Positions 45,344-57,134 of a stretch of DNA of 64,000 bases are shown here, piece by piece; the stretch's first letter is position 1; each line of letters opens with the position of its first letter. The notes beneath the pieces are model-generated. The model was not told the origin of the DNA, searched no databases, and was given only the letters and a program-made list of their open reading frames with translations. The DNA is from Osedax fenrisi. Taxonomy: Eukaryota; Annelida; Polychaeta; Sabellida; Siboglinidae. The position numbers and the translations under genes were made by a program. The DNA is taken from positions 24,958,059 to 25,022,058 of the forward strand of contig OZ025241.1 of NCBI GenBank assembly GCA_964019155.1. Direction: 5' to 3'.

Positions 45344-46370
45344 ATATATAATATCCGAATATATAGAGTTATCTTTGGATTTAAATATGACTCTATAGAT
45401 TTTAATAACTGAAGATCAGTTGATTTACCCGAAATAAAACCATGTCGATTATTATTAATTAGATTATTATCTAGAAGGAAGTAAATTAAATGGTTAGATA
45501 GAATTTGTTCAAAGAGTATCAAAGAACTCGGTAAGATACTAATTGGTATATAATTTTAAGCTAGTATTGGGTCACCTTTCTCTTATAGGTGTAATGTAGG
45601 AATGTTTCCATAAATCTTGGCAAAAGCCTTCTTTAAGGAAACTGCTATACATTATGGACCACATAACATAGATGAGAGAATTTGTAATACCCCTTTCGGT
45701 AGACCATCTGAAGAATTATTAAACTTGTTAGGTAAAAAAAAAGACATTTTCTAATACTTTCAGGTGATAAAGGAAATGATTCGAATGTTTTATTAACAAT
45801 TATTCATGGTATACACGGTACAGGTAATGTATTATTATTAAATACAGAATTAAACTGTAAGGATAAACATTCCAGAATATCAGAGAAATTGGTTATAATA
45901 TAATTATCTGAGTTTGATTTTAGAACAGACAAAGATTTATTCAACTTACGTTTGGAATTGATATATTTAAAAAAAGAAGATTTATCATTATAATTAAGTG
46001 CATGTTCTTCAGTTTTTATATTATAAAGTTTAATTTCTGAATAAAGTTTAAATTGCAAACTCCGCTATTTTACATAATTATATGGGATATATTTAGATAA
46101 ACTATGAAACTTTTTATATTTATAGATTAGTTTTTTGAAATGTGTATAAACTGACCCATTTTAGTAACATGTATACATTTTGAAATTATACCATTTACGA
46201 TAGAAATAAATATATCAAGTAAAAAGGAACAATTTATTTTAGAATTTAACAATAACCAGTCAATTGTAAACAGTTCTAATTTTATTAGATCAAAATTAGC
46301 ATTGTTAAAATTTAATGTAGGTACAAATGTTTTACAATTATAAAGATACATTATGTAGTTATATATTTAA
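44540..46370 (-). mobile_element. CR1/Jockey-group LINE remnant
   Basis: In minus order: N-terminal pieces at 46351-46127 and 46058-45804 (KSSFFKYINSKRKLNKS); the RT block HGFISGKSTDLQLLKSIESY (45522-45283); VVPQGSVLGPILFIIYINDI (45135-44926); ADDAKSGHI in a shifted frame (catalytic ADD); then LELAASKCIVMRIGKY, KDLGIIFTDNL, and YLTYIRPILE with VWNPHSNYIGYNDLLEKVQR near 44600. The YIRPILE...VWNP...LEKVQR ending is typical of this group. Stops, frameshifts and an internal (TA)n at 45290-45350 make it inactive. It lies upstream of TFP-E. Confidence 0.8.
45288..45350. repeat. (TA)n microsatellite inside LINE
   Basis: (TA)n of about 60 bases that interrupts the reverse transcriptase frame of the LINE. 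Confidence 0.85.
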
Positions 46371-46469
46371 AAATGATATCATTATAAATTATAAAATGAC
46401 TTGATAACAGGAAGTCTAGTTAATTAATTAGTGAAAATAAATAATAAAATATTATATTTTAATTTATAA

Positions 46470-46479
<10 letters not shown>

Positions 46480-46535
<56 letters not shown>
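46480..46535. repeat. (TA)n microsatellite
   Basis: (TA)n about 110 bases before TFP-E exon 1. Confidence 0.85.
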
Positions 46536-46540
<5 letters not shown>

Positions 46541-46883
46541 TTAATTTAAAATATTTTACTAATTTGTCATCAAATAAAATAATATTAATACATTATATTA
46601 ATTATTATATTATTTAATAATCACATGTACATATTATTTTTTTAGACATGCAGCTACACGTAGATGCGCAAATTGTGAACATTTTCGTACTATTAATGAT
46701 ACTATCTCTGACTGTGAATTAGGTTCATATATACACACATAATAATGAATGATAATTAATGTAATTCAATTAAATTCTGGTTTAATTTATATTTTTGTAA
46801 ATATATTTTACTTCTGATGTAGTATACACATAAAATAATGATAACAAACTTAATCATAAATAAATACACATATACATACAAAT

Positions 46884-47620
46884 ATATATATATGATGATG
46901 ATGATGATGATGATATTGAGTTTATTAGCACTAAAATAGGGTCATGTAGACCCCTTCGCTCGTGCGGGAAGAAAATAATAATAAAATAATAGTAATACGA
47001 TAATAATTTGATAATAATATACATTCAATATACAACGGAAAAACAATAATAAACAATATAAAGGACTATTATATACTACAGTCTGCATTGATATGGTGTA
47101 GTTGTATATACTACAGACTGCATTGATATAGTATAGTGTTATATAATAATAAGATAATAATAATACAATAACGATTTAATAATGATAAAAATTTAATATA
47201 ACACGGATACAAATAATAAGTTGGATGATTTAATGATTATGGGTAGAGAGAAAAGAAGAAGTAAGATTTATAAATCTTTTGTGGGATCTAATAGAACGAA
47301 TGGTAGGAGGGAGGGAATTCCATAGGGTTGGACCGGAATTTTTAAAAGCTCTAGAATTTAGGGAAGTTTTACTAGAGTTCTGGGAGATAAGTAGAGGAGC
47401 ATTTTGGTAACGAAGAGAAGATAATATAGTACGTTTTTTAATTAGATCAGAGATATAGCTAGGGGTAAAAGAATATATTGATTTATGGATTATAGATAGT
47501 ATACGTAATTTACACCTGAGGGAGAAGGGTAGCCACATACGAGATGATTGATGAGATGTTGTAGTAGAGTGATCCAGTCGAGTTAAACAGTAAGTAGTAC
47601 GTATTGAGGAACGGATAATC

Positions 47621-47625
<5 letters not shown>
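46884..47625 (-). mobile_element. L2-like LINE 3' fragment with (CAT)n tail
   Basis: The minus-strand frame (47670-47230 region) holds TTYCLTRLDHSTTTSHQSSR, KLRILSIIHKSIYSFTPSYI, and RAFKNSGPTLWNSLPPTIR, the L2/CR1 C-terminus. The 3' UTR ends AATAAACTCAATAT followed by (CAT)n at 46891-46915 (GAT on the plus strand). A 40-bp direct duplication (TATATACTACAGNCTGCATT) is at about 47072-47140. It is 5'-truncated at a (TA)n tract. Confidence 0.8.
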
Positions 47626-47683
<58 letters not shown>

Positions 47684-47690
47684 CATTATT
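47624..47690. repeat. (TA)n microsatellite at LINE 5' truncation
   Basis: (TA)n abutting the 5' break of the L2-like fragment. Confidence 0.85.
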
Positions 47691-48502
47691 TATATATTTT
47701 AATTCATATATATAAAATATGTTGCTTAACTATTAATAAATGATATTTATATAATAACATAATTATTGTATTGACATTATATAAATTCACAATTTATATT
47801 AAATACAAATATATTGTTATCTAAAATTTAAAATTATAAAATTCTATACTTAAATATAAAATAATATATACATTTACATAATTATAAGTTTAGATTTATA
47901 TACTATCGAATTTATATAATTTATAATATTTTACATTAATATATTAATATATTAATGATATCATTACTATATTAATATATTAAAATTAAATTATATTTTA
48001 CAGCAAAATTAGATTTTAAGTTTGATTATGTATATTGTGAATCGGAATGTTTCACTATTGTAGGAGTAATTGATAAAATGGTATTATAATTATTATAAAT
48101 TTATGTCAATAATTCAATATTTAAATATAATTTATAATATTATAAAACATTTATTTATGATATTATATATTAATATTTTGTATTTATTTGGTAAATTCAT
48201 TTAAAAAATTGAAATTTATCGTCTAATAAGAATTATTATATTTACACATACCCGTATTTATATTGCAGCAAATTCCTCAATGTATCTAATTGAGTGGTAA
48301 TTTGATTGTAATTAGGGATTATAATGATTCATGGAAAGATACAAAATATAAAAAATAAGTATGTTGTTTGTGCTATATTAGCAATTAATATCTAATGTCG
48401 AGTCAAATTTAACTCAAATTAAAAAAAAAAGTCAAGAATAATGTTCGCAACATTAGTGCCGAAGATTTGGTTCATTTAAATCAATGCAGTATATTACTAT
48501 AA

Positions 48503-49782
48503 CTATTATAAATGAAAATTATTATAATATAACATATTATTATTATTTTGTAATCTCATTTCTATATAAAATCATTAAAAGTATATTTTAAATACTATTT
48601 ATAATTTAAATTGTAATAAAGTTACATTTAAATTATAAAAAAAACACAATAATAGTATGGTATATATATTGTATATTATGGTAAGTATTAAATATGTATT
48701 AGGAATTATACATTATGATAAATATTACACGTATATTAAAGTTTTAAAAAAATGATCATATAACCTAAAATAATGATTTTTAAAAGTCCGATATTAGTTA
48801 TGTTGTGATTTTTTCTTTTTTTCGTTTATATATATATGTATCACGGATGTCGCGTAACTCAATATATAGTAGACAATAGTGATATAATTCGTAAATATCT
48901 TTATTGACCAAATAACCCGATAATAATATATAATAATATAAACAAAATTCCTAATAATCAATGATATAGGCCTACATATAAACATATATTATATTCATTA
49001 TAACATAATATGGTACACCTAATCTCATATAAACATAGGTATTATGTTATTTTTGATTACCGTATATGTCCGAGTTCGTTCCAATAATACTAGATATCAA
49101 TATGCGGAGTTAGTGCGTATAGTCGTGATTCGCAACCCGTAATAATCGACACTAATCAAAAAGTAACAAATCGTGTAACTTTAGCGACATATCGCATGTG
49201 TAACATTACACGTGACATGCATATACATCCTATAAAAGTTTTATTTATAAACTCTATTATAACATTATATTATCAGATAATTCATAATTAAAACTATTTT
49301 CCTCAACTTTTTAATGGATTCCTTATTCTATTCTTTTCAAATTATTTCGATTGTATATCCTTCTATACATGTTGTACATAATAAGTTAGATTGATGTAAA
49401 GGTAACCATTCGATATTATTATATTACGTTTATATTAGAAACGTGTTTTAAAGAATTAAACATATTTCCTATGATATTCTGTATTAAAATGTTTAATACT
49501 TAATTTATTTCTAAAAATAGAACCTACTAATTAGCGTAATTAACTCATATCGCTATGATCACAACTTATCAATATATGAAACTTTTTAATAAATATGGCG
49601 AATAACATAATTCATTATATATCTATGAACTCCGTAAATAATGAATATTAGTATTTTAATTTTAGAATATTTATTACAAATATATTAATCTAATTAAATA
49701 TCTATCTCGGATTATTATATTATGTTTTAAATTATATATTATCAGTTCTAATACTACTGGTAATTATCGGAGAAAATAGTAC
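48503..49782. other. Spacer between TFP-E and TFP-F region; possible promoter near 49230
   Basis: Mostly AT-rich. 49050-49300 is less so and contains CCTATAAAAG at about 49229-49238, a good TATA-box match, followed by an ATG at 49314 with a hydrophobic start (MDSLFYSFQIISIVY). These could be the start of TFP-F, but no spliced connection was proven. Confidence 0.3.
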
Positions 49783-50556
49783 AGGGAGGGGTGTTTTGGT
49801 CGATATTTCCGAATGTATTAATACGTGTTGCCCTGTATACTCAAATAATAAAATTTTATTTAAATTAATTCGAATATTTATTATAATTATATGATAATAA
49901 AATACTCACATAATTATAATCAATTATATATTATATATGCAACATTTTACCATACATTCTACTTTATTTATTACAATAATATAACAGAAAATACACTTTT
50001 TACATAATCGATAATATTATTCAATATATTTAATTTGTATTAATCGATAATATTATTCAATATATTAATTTATTATTAACTGATTTGGTAAGATTAACAT
50101 TATACACAGTTTGTTAATGTAAAATATTACTATTACCATTGTATTATATTGGGGCCGACCAAATGCCCCTCATGATATCGACCAAAACCCGATAATCCCA
50201 TATGGTATCATTATTTTATATTATTTAATTATTAATTAACATTTTTAATTGATTATTTATTTTCTTATTATGTAGGTTATTGTATATTTTAATATAATAA
50301 CACAAATTCAAGAATACATCATTAATTATGTGGTCATTTACCATTTACTATAAATCTCCATTAATAATATAGCAGAAAATGCACTTTTTACATAATCGAT
50401 AATATTATTCAATATAATTAATTTTTATAAAATTGTTCTTAAAATATTAGGTGACATAGTTCGATGTTGTAAAATATTTTCATATTTATTAACGTTGTGA
50501 TTATATTTACATCGACCACAACCCACGCATAGACCAAAACCACCACACAATGTTAA
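49783..50556. repeat. Candidate G-rich inverted-repeat element(s)
   Basis: GTTTTGGTCGATAT at 49792-49805 recurs inverted at about 50177-50191, and a related inverted end (GGTGGTTTTGGTCTATG) lies at about 50526-50544. Within, a segment around CACTTTTTACATAATCGATA (49994 and 50381) is directly repeated. The pattern suggests one composite or two adjacent non-autonomous DNA elements. No target duplication was resolved. Confidence 0.5.
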
Positions 50557-50948
50557 ACTATTGTATTTAATATTAATATTATATTTTTTTTAGAAAAATT
50601 TACTCGGATAATTATTAATAATCCGATTTTTTTATTTTTTTAAGAAAACATCTGATTACTAAAAATAAATATATATATATCCTAATTTAAAACAATTATT
50701 ATTATAAATATATTTATAATTAGTATATAAATTACAAAGTTAAATAATATTAATATTAATTTAATAACAATATTTATCATGTTATATAGTATTGTTATAT
50801 AAGATTTCCTAATAATGTTATAATAATAGAATAATAATAATAGAAAGGTTTATTGACTCAGAAAACGATGGACGTTTATGTGCGTTAAGTTGAAATAATA
50901 AAACAAATAAATAGTTACACAAATAATAATACATTTAAAAAGAAGAAA

Positions 50949-53781
50949 TTATAATGACACCATATATGTATGTAGTCGACATTTAAAAGTAATAAATGAT
51001 GACATGGTGCGTAATTCATCGGGTAGACTATTCCAGTACTTCGGAGCAGCAACCGTGAAAGCAGCATCTGCATACATAGATGAGACAAGCTGTAAAGAGA
51101 GTTTCATCAGCTCACATTTGCGACTCGGACGAGTAGTTGTTCGAATTATGAGTCCCTTCGATAGGTAAGACGGAACTCCCATATATATATAGCCTTGTGA
51201 GTAATGCAAAGAAGTCGAAACTTGCATACATCTCGAAACTGCAACCACCCGAGAGTCGCCATTATGTAATGTATAGATATGGTTAAATCACTACGCTTTA
51301 GCTTAAATAATATTCGAACAGCTCTACGTTGTATTGAATCGAATTTTTTCATCAATTTTTGCGGAATATTAATAAAAAGCGAATTACAATATCTAAGTCG
51401 ACTAAAAACTAATGAATGTAATAATAATTTGGTTAAATTAAATGTTAAGCGCGAGCCTTGTCTATATTATACAGGAAATAATTAGCAGTGCGGACAGTGT
51501 TTGATATATGTACTGAGTAATCTAATGCATTATTTATAGTAAAACCTAGAGTAGTGATGGTGTTTGATATAGGAAGTGAGATAAGGAATGGATGAGTGAG
51601 AGTAATTGAAGAAAGAGATCTAGAAAGTATAATGCTATCAGTTTTAGTAATATTTAATGAAAGTGAATTACAGGAAAACCAAGAGATTAAATCATTAATA
51701 CAGTTAGCAATTGAAAGTTGAATTATGTCAATATCAGAACCAGGTGGAAAAAAAGTATACATTTGTAAGTCATCAGCAAAGAGGTGATAACGAATATATG
51801 GGTATTTAAAAAAAATCAAATTAATGGGAAGAATATACAAAATAAAAAGAATCGGACCCAGTACTGATCCTTGAGGAACGCCATGAGTGTGATCAAATGG
51901 AGCCGACAAAGATATCTTTGTACCTAATAGAATATCTTCGGTAAATATCAAGTCATATGACTTGATATTTACCGAAGATATTCTATTAGATACAAATGAT
52001 ATTAACCAGTTGTGAACCTGTCCATGAATACCTATTTCTCGTAGACGGTAAGAAAGAATCCTATGATTTAACGTATCAAAGGCAATAGACAGATCAAGAA
52101 GAACCAAATAACAAGAAGCTTTATTATCCATAGATAGTATAATATCGTTAAACACAATGTTTAGGGCAGTTTCTGTACTACGATTGGGAAGGTATGCACT
52201 CTGAAAGCAATCCAAAATAGAGTTCGATATGATATAATCAATAAGCTGACGCGAAACTATACGTTCCATAGTCTTAGAAATTGATGATAATTGCGAAACA
52301 GGACGATAGTTGGATAGTATGGAAGAATCCAGATTATGTTTCTTTAATATCGGAGTGATGTAAGCATACTTCATCGATTGGGGTACAATGGATGAAGATA
52401 ATGATACACTAATTATACCAGTAATTATATCAATTAGATAGGGAGATAATATATGAAGTAAATTAATTGGAATAGGGTCAAGTGGGGAATTGGATTTCAA
52501 ACAAGTCATGAGAGAAAGGACAACAGAAGAAGTGGGTAAATTAAAATAAGACCAGTGAGTATCAGAGAAAGAGGGTGGACTTTCAAAATAAATAGAATCT
52601 ACTACAGGAAGATCTTCTATTATTTTTAAAACTTTATTTTGAAAAAAGTCAGAAAATAAAGAACAAAGATTATTATCAGAACCATCTGGTAGTTTTTTAT
52701 TCCGATGTTTACCAATTAGTGAAAAATCTAATTTAAAAGCTTCTTTGGAAGAAGTGCCATACTTATAAAGTTTATCAGTATAGTAGGAAGATTTTGCTGC
52801 TGATAATTTTTTCTTGTACAAAGATCTTATATTTTTGAAAGATTCAAGATGGGTAAAACATTTGCTTCGCTTGAATTTCAACTGCTGGTAGCGAAGTCTT
52901 CTCCTTAGAAGAACAAGGTCATTGTTGAACCAAGGAGAGTGAGCACCATATTTCTTGGTCCTAATTATTAAAGGTGAATGTACATCAAGGAAATATCGTA
53001 ATGTGTCATTAAAATTATCATAATATATGTAATTCGCTAAAGATGTATCATGAATAGATATATAAGTATATACAGAATTGATGAACAATTGTAGATTAAT
53101 TTTTGAAATGTTTCTGTAGTGTTTTACATGGTCACTAAATATAAAAGGAGAGACAAGTATATCAAAAGAAATAACATAATGGTCAGAAATCAGGTTACCT
53201 TGAGTGGGTTTTGAAATAATAGCTGAATCAGGGGGAATAATTATCAAGTCAATAGTATTACCACTAGTATGTGTTGGAAAATTAACAAGTTGATTTTAAG
53301 AATATTCAAAGATAAGCTTCTTAAATGATTCAGAGCACAACGAATGTGTATTCACTTGAACATTAATATCACCAATAATTATCAAATTATCTGTAGAGAT
53401 TGATTCAAAAAGGGATTCAAGTTCAATTAAAAAGTTGTTAAATATTGATGATGGTGGACGATAAATAAGAATAAATTGAATAATAATTGAATTAGGTAAC
53501 AAGAAGCGACAACTGAGTATTTCGCAAGAGATAGTACTTGGAATGGATGATGATAGTAGTTTAAATTCAGAAGAATAAATAATAGCTAAACCTCCTCCAA
53601 GGGATGGCGATAATCTGTTCGCTTGAATAATATCAAAATTAGTTGGAGTCAATTGTGAAGGAATGGAAGAGTCATTATTTGTCATCCATGTCTCAGTAAT
53701 AGCAACTATAGAACTTTTAGAATCAATAATTAATTGATGTATAATATCAGCCTTATTACGAACTGATCGTGCATTGAACAT
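50949..53781 (-). pseudogene. L2-like endonuclease/reverse transcriptase, lightly broken
   Basis: 53781-53296: endonuclease with FNARSVRNKADIIHQLI, AITETWMT, LGGGLAIIYS, LIYRPPSS and GDINVQVN. One TAA at about 53280 separates it from 53247-51445 (600 codons): SDHYVISFDI, YGAHSPWFNNDL, NSPLDPIPINLL, NYRPVSQLSSISKTMERIVS, QSAYLPNRSTETALN, LLDLSIAFDTLNHRI, GVPQGSVLGPILFILYILPI and catalytic HLFADDLQMY. A frameshift near 51450 and another in the TA run near 51180 lead to 51355-51146 (HYIMATLGWLQFRD) and 51248-50949 (YWNSLPDELR). An inverted duplication at 51910-52003 adds codons in frame. Only one stop and two frameshifts disable it. Confidence 0.88.
51910..52003. repeat. About 94-bp near-perfect palindrome inside LINE ORF
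   Basis: Centre between 51956 and 51957 (GTCAT|ATGAC). The inner 33 bases of each arm match perfectly, including GACTTGATATTTACCGAAGA. Beyond that one mismatch and one single-base gap are followed by further pairing. The reverse transcriptase frame stays open through it. Confidence 0.9.
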
Positions 53782-54621
53782 AGAACAAGATATATTATGT
53801 TTAGGAAGTCGAGATGGTATATTATGATTACGCTCATCTAGTCAGTTTGATGAAAAAGAGTAATTTGAGGATTCGGTGTCATTAGGACTATTAGATTTCT
53901 TTGATGAAATACATTTTTCAAATGAGGTATTCCATTCCTCATATATACACTAACATTTGTAACTTGAGATTTTAATTGAGTAAAATAAAGTTCAGAAAGC
54001 AAAACTAACTTTTTTATACACCGATGTTAGAAATGTATTTAATATTTTACATAAATATTGAAATCTATGTATTATATTATTTATTTTATTGTATGTTCTC
54101 AATTGTATGTGAAATATATACATTATTATAATTTTAGTTATTTATTTAAATAAAATATTATATTTATTGAAATTAATATTTATTAAATTTAATTATCATA
54201 TACATATTTTTTAAATTATTTTTAAAAATTGAATGCGCAAATAAAATATTGAGTACGCATTGACGCTTTGAGTTCTAACTAATACTAACGCTGTGCAACT
54301 AAAAAAAATATTGCTTTATTGATTATATATTCAATGTTAAAAACTGGCTACCTAGAAATTATATTCTACTAACTGCTTGAAATAACATAGAATTTATTTA
54401 GTGGTATAACATTTGATAAATTTAAACTTATGCATACATTATGTCAATCATTATGTATTAATTTATAAAAAATATGATGTACATCATAAATATACGTATC
54501 TTTAATTGGTGTATCGTCATTTATTATTTAGTATCCTATTTTATTATGTCCGTAAGGATTCTAATTATATGTTATCAGTATTTAAATAAACTATTGACTA
54601 TAATTAAAAATAATTCATTAG

Positions 54622-55924
54622 ATGGTATACATTTCCAGAGGATGCTATTTAGTTTATTATGTTAGTATGAATATGAAAAGATCGGCATTAAAATATTACA
54701 AAAGGTATATTCTATCTCAATATGAACCTGGTTTTGTACCAAACAAAGGATGCATTGATGAATTACGTGAGTAATAAAGTAATAGTATATAAAGTACTAT
54801 TATATATAATTAACTATAAATCTTAAAAAAAATATCACACATTTGCAAAAAAAAATAATAAAAATGTAAAAAATAAAAAATCCTTAAATATTAAAAAAAA
54901 AATATTGACAAATATTAATAAATATAGCTCTATCTGACACAGCATTTCTAGCTTGTTGATATTTTCCTATTTAATATATATATAGGTAACTTGTTTTTGG
55001 TTGGATCATTTTTAATCATGAAAAAACTCGATTTTTTTTGTATTCGTAATTTGTGCTATAAATTTGTTAAATATGATAAATTAAGGGGATCCCACATTTA
55101 AAGTGATGCTAATTCATTTGTATTCCATAATGTTACTTATATTAGTGTTTTTTATTATCTGTAAAAAAATATACATGAATTCAGTCTAGGTATTGCATAC
55201 AATGTGTTTTTTGACGATAAGATAATGCTATTATATACTATTCAATATTACATTTTTATGATGTCAAACTTCAAACACTGTTTTCTCAGAATAATTATTT
55301 CGCGCTAGGTATGTGCATTCAAACATATAGAACATAACAACTATTATAATTATAATATTAATTTGTTGTGCGTTATATAGAATTTAATTATGTGAATAGT
55401 AAAATAGATAGGTAATTAATAAAATGTATAGTAGTCATTATATAAAATGATAATTTCTATAGAAATACCATAATTTTATTATTGCTAATTTTTAATTTAG
55501 ATATATATATAATATAATAAATAATAATATTAAAAATATATTTTTTAGGAAAATAGAAAGTTATAACTTTCCATTTTCCTATACACGTACAGTGTTATGA
55601 ATACAATACCAAATTATGTTAATTTAACGAATTGAATATCAGTTCTATTTTTTTAGTGGACCTATGTTTATTTATACACAAATTGGTAAATTGTGTGTTA
55701 TGTGCAGGATCCCCTTAAGTGATGGAATTAAGTCAAATATTATTTTAAATAATGTTAAATTTTATTTTTAAATGTTATTTATTTTTTTTAAAGATTTATA
55801 GGTATATATATATATATATATATATATGAACTATTTTATAGATGTATGCTTTGAACATACTTCTTCAATAAACATACATCTTTTTGGTGATAATAGAAAC
55901 ATATACCATATAAAAAAAGGTTAA
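54622..55924 (+). CDS. TFP-F: three-finger (Ly6/uPAR-like) gene, 3' exons only, split by a transposon
   Basis: Exon 3 (54622-54766) follows AATTCATTAG, opens MVYISRGCYLVYYV, has a second Cys (NKGCIDEL) and ends C|GTGAGT in phase 1. Exon 4 starts at 54986 after TATATAG and contains FFCIRNLCYKF, comparable to the TFP-C block FCNNTCNFK. Its natural end seems to be TTAA|GTGATG, but a 638-bp TTAA element (55081-55718) now lies exactly at this TTAA, so the donor is after the element at 55719. Exon 5 candidate (55842-55924) follows ATTTTATAG, enters with two bases and has HLFGDNRNIYHI, similar to HRYGDKLTYVHI in TFP-C. Exons 1 and 2 are not secure; 49785-49834 (ECINTCC) is a weak exon 2 candidate. 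Function may be lost. Confidence 0.5.
54784..54985. other. TFP-F intron 3, A-rich
   Basis: Short A-rich intron with no recognisable feature. Confidence 0.4.
55081..55718. mobile_element. TTAA-type (piggyBac-like) MITE
   Basis: Ends TTAAGGGGATCCCACA (55081) and, inverted, TTAAGGGGATCCTGCA (from 55718), i.e. near-perfect inverted termini bounded by TTAA on both sides. TTAA target duplication is the signature of piggyBac-type elements. No transposase. Inside is a hairpin around 55548-55583 (GGAAAATAGAAAGTTATAAC with its complement). It is inserted at the end of TFP-F exon 4. Confidence 0.75.
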
Positions 55925-55938
55925 TATATAGTTAATAG

Positions 55939-55941
<3 letters not shown>

Positions 55942-56030
<89 letters not shown>

Positions 56031-56036
56031 CTATAT
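55942..56036. repeat. (TA)n microsatellite
   Basis: Long (TA)n with one TTTATA break, immediately left of the gypsy LTR. AT-rich target for that element. Confidence 0.9.
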
Positions 56037-56054
56037 ATATGTTATAAACATATA

Positions 56055-57122
56055 TGTTATAAGGTTGTGGAAATGATTAACAAATGAAGGTGTTGGTCAT
56101 ATTTATTTTTACCTATGCACACTAAGAGTGACCATTCAGCTGAATATGGGTCTTCCAATACTTGTTAACTTGGAACTTATTAAATAATATATAAAAATTA
56201 GTCAAAACAATTTTTATTAATTTTTGACCATTCTAGGGCTCGCGATAATTCCTAGAAGTTTAACATAGAGAATAAGAAATTTAACATGGGAAATTTTAAA
56301 AATTACTAAAAAGTGACTTTTAACCTACTAATAATTTTTTTTGTATTATGAAATTTTAATAGCACATAGATTAAATGTGATATTTATGGAAAATAAAAAA
56401 AGTTAAAGTGTTTAATTTTTTTCCTATAAATGAAATGAAATAAACGAAATTTCTAGGATTTTTGATAAAAATATAATATTTATACCACTTTTACTATATT
56501 TTTTGTGAAAAATCAAGATTTATTCAAAAAGGTATAAAAAATAAACCAACATTTTTTTTTCACTTTTTATGATATTTTTTAGAAAACAGAATCATATATA
56601 CTATAATGAGAGCTAGTGATACATTTTTTTTAAAGAATTAAGTTGTATCAACCATTTTCATATATTTTCGTATATTTTGTGTTATAATGTATTTTTCTAT
56701 AATACTTTTCAATGTAATTTTGTACTAATTTTTAACGGTCTGTCGCGTCGTCAATATGATCTCAAATTGAATACTTTGTATTGCATGTGTCTTAAAACAT
56801 CTTCCTTTACCTAGAATCACTGATCAAAAAAAATGTTATCCAATGATCACTCTTAGCGCACACTGTACGCCGTACAGTGCCGTGACTACGTTAGGTGCGG
56901 CTTAAGTTAACGTAATTATCTACGTAATAATATAGTACAAGAGGTGATCGTACCATAAATGTATGCGAGGACGCCACCATGTGTGCGTCGAACCAAATAG
57001 TTAGACAAAAATAACTTACATACTAGTATGTCCAGTATATGGTTCATTATTTATACGTGTACATTGATAGCATATATTCTAGATATATAGAAATATAACA
57101 TATAACATATAGATATACAACA
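56055..57122 (-). repeat. 3' LTR of gypsy element, interrupted
   Basis: In element orientation it begins TGTTGTATATC and ends TTATAACA (TG...CA). Without the 739-bp insert it is about 329 bp. It matches the other LTR over long stretches, for example GACTACGTTAGGTGCGG and CGTGTACATTGATAGCATAT. Confidence 0.88.
56120..56858. mobile_element. Inverted-repeat element inserted in gypsy LTR
   Basis: Left end CACTAAGAGTGACCATT (56120) and inverted right end CGCTAAGAGTGATCATT (from 56858) agree at 15 of 17 positions. The two halves of the LTR continue on either side (CCTATG...; ...CACTGTACG), as comparison with the intact LTR at 60977 shows. 739 bp with no coding frame. CACTA-like ends hint at the EnSpm/CACTA group, but the target duplication is unclear (possibly CA). 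Confidence 0.75.
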
Positions 57123-57134
57123 TATCCCCTTCTC
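57123..57134 (-). promoter_or_regulatory. Polypurine tract of gypsy element
   Basis: GAGAAGGGGATA on the minus strand, directly before the TG of the 3' LTR. This is the standard plus-strand priming site of LTR retroelements. Confidence 0.75.

Larger units (their letters stand above)
46646..48502 (+). pseudogene. TFP-E: three-finger-like gene copy, probably decaying
   Basis: Exon 1 (46646-46722) follows TTTTTTTAG, enters with one base, holds RRCANCEHFRTINDTISDC and ends G|GTTCAT. Exon 2 (48004-48080) holds FDYVYCESECFTIV with the same spacing as its paralogs and ends ATG|GTATTA in phase 0. The expected exon 3 (48269-48358) follows TATTGCAG and reads QIPQC, but has TAA in frame at 48287 and 48356, just before a GTATGT donor. 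No FC...CN exon was found. A C-terminal-like frame ending DLVHLNQCSILL and TAA (48431-48502) resembles the last exon of TFP-C (VHINSC). An L2-like LINE fragment sits in the first intron. The first two exons look sound, so it may be recently disabled, or a real exon 3 or 4 was missed. Confidence 0.5.
50830..53960 (-). mobile_element. L2-like LINE, long copy
   Basis: Reads 5' to 3' on the minus strand from an N-terminal coding stretch (about 53960-53790, FNARSVRNK at its end) through endonuclease, reverse transcriptase and C-terminus to a 3' end with AATAAACCTTTC followed by (TATTAT)n-type tail at 50830-50860. It lies upstream of the recognised TFP-F exons. The reading frame is described separately. 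No clear target duplication was seen. Confidence 0.88.
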
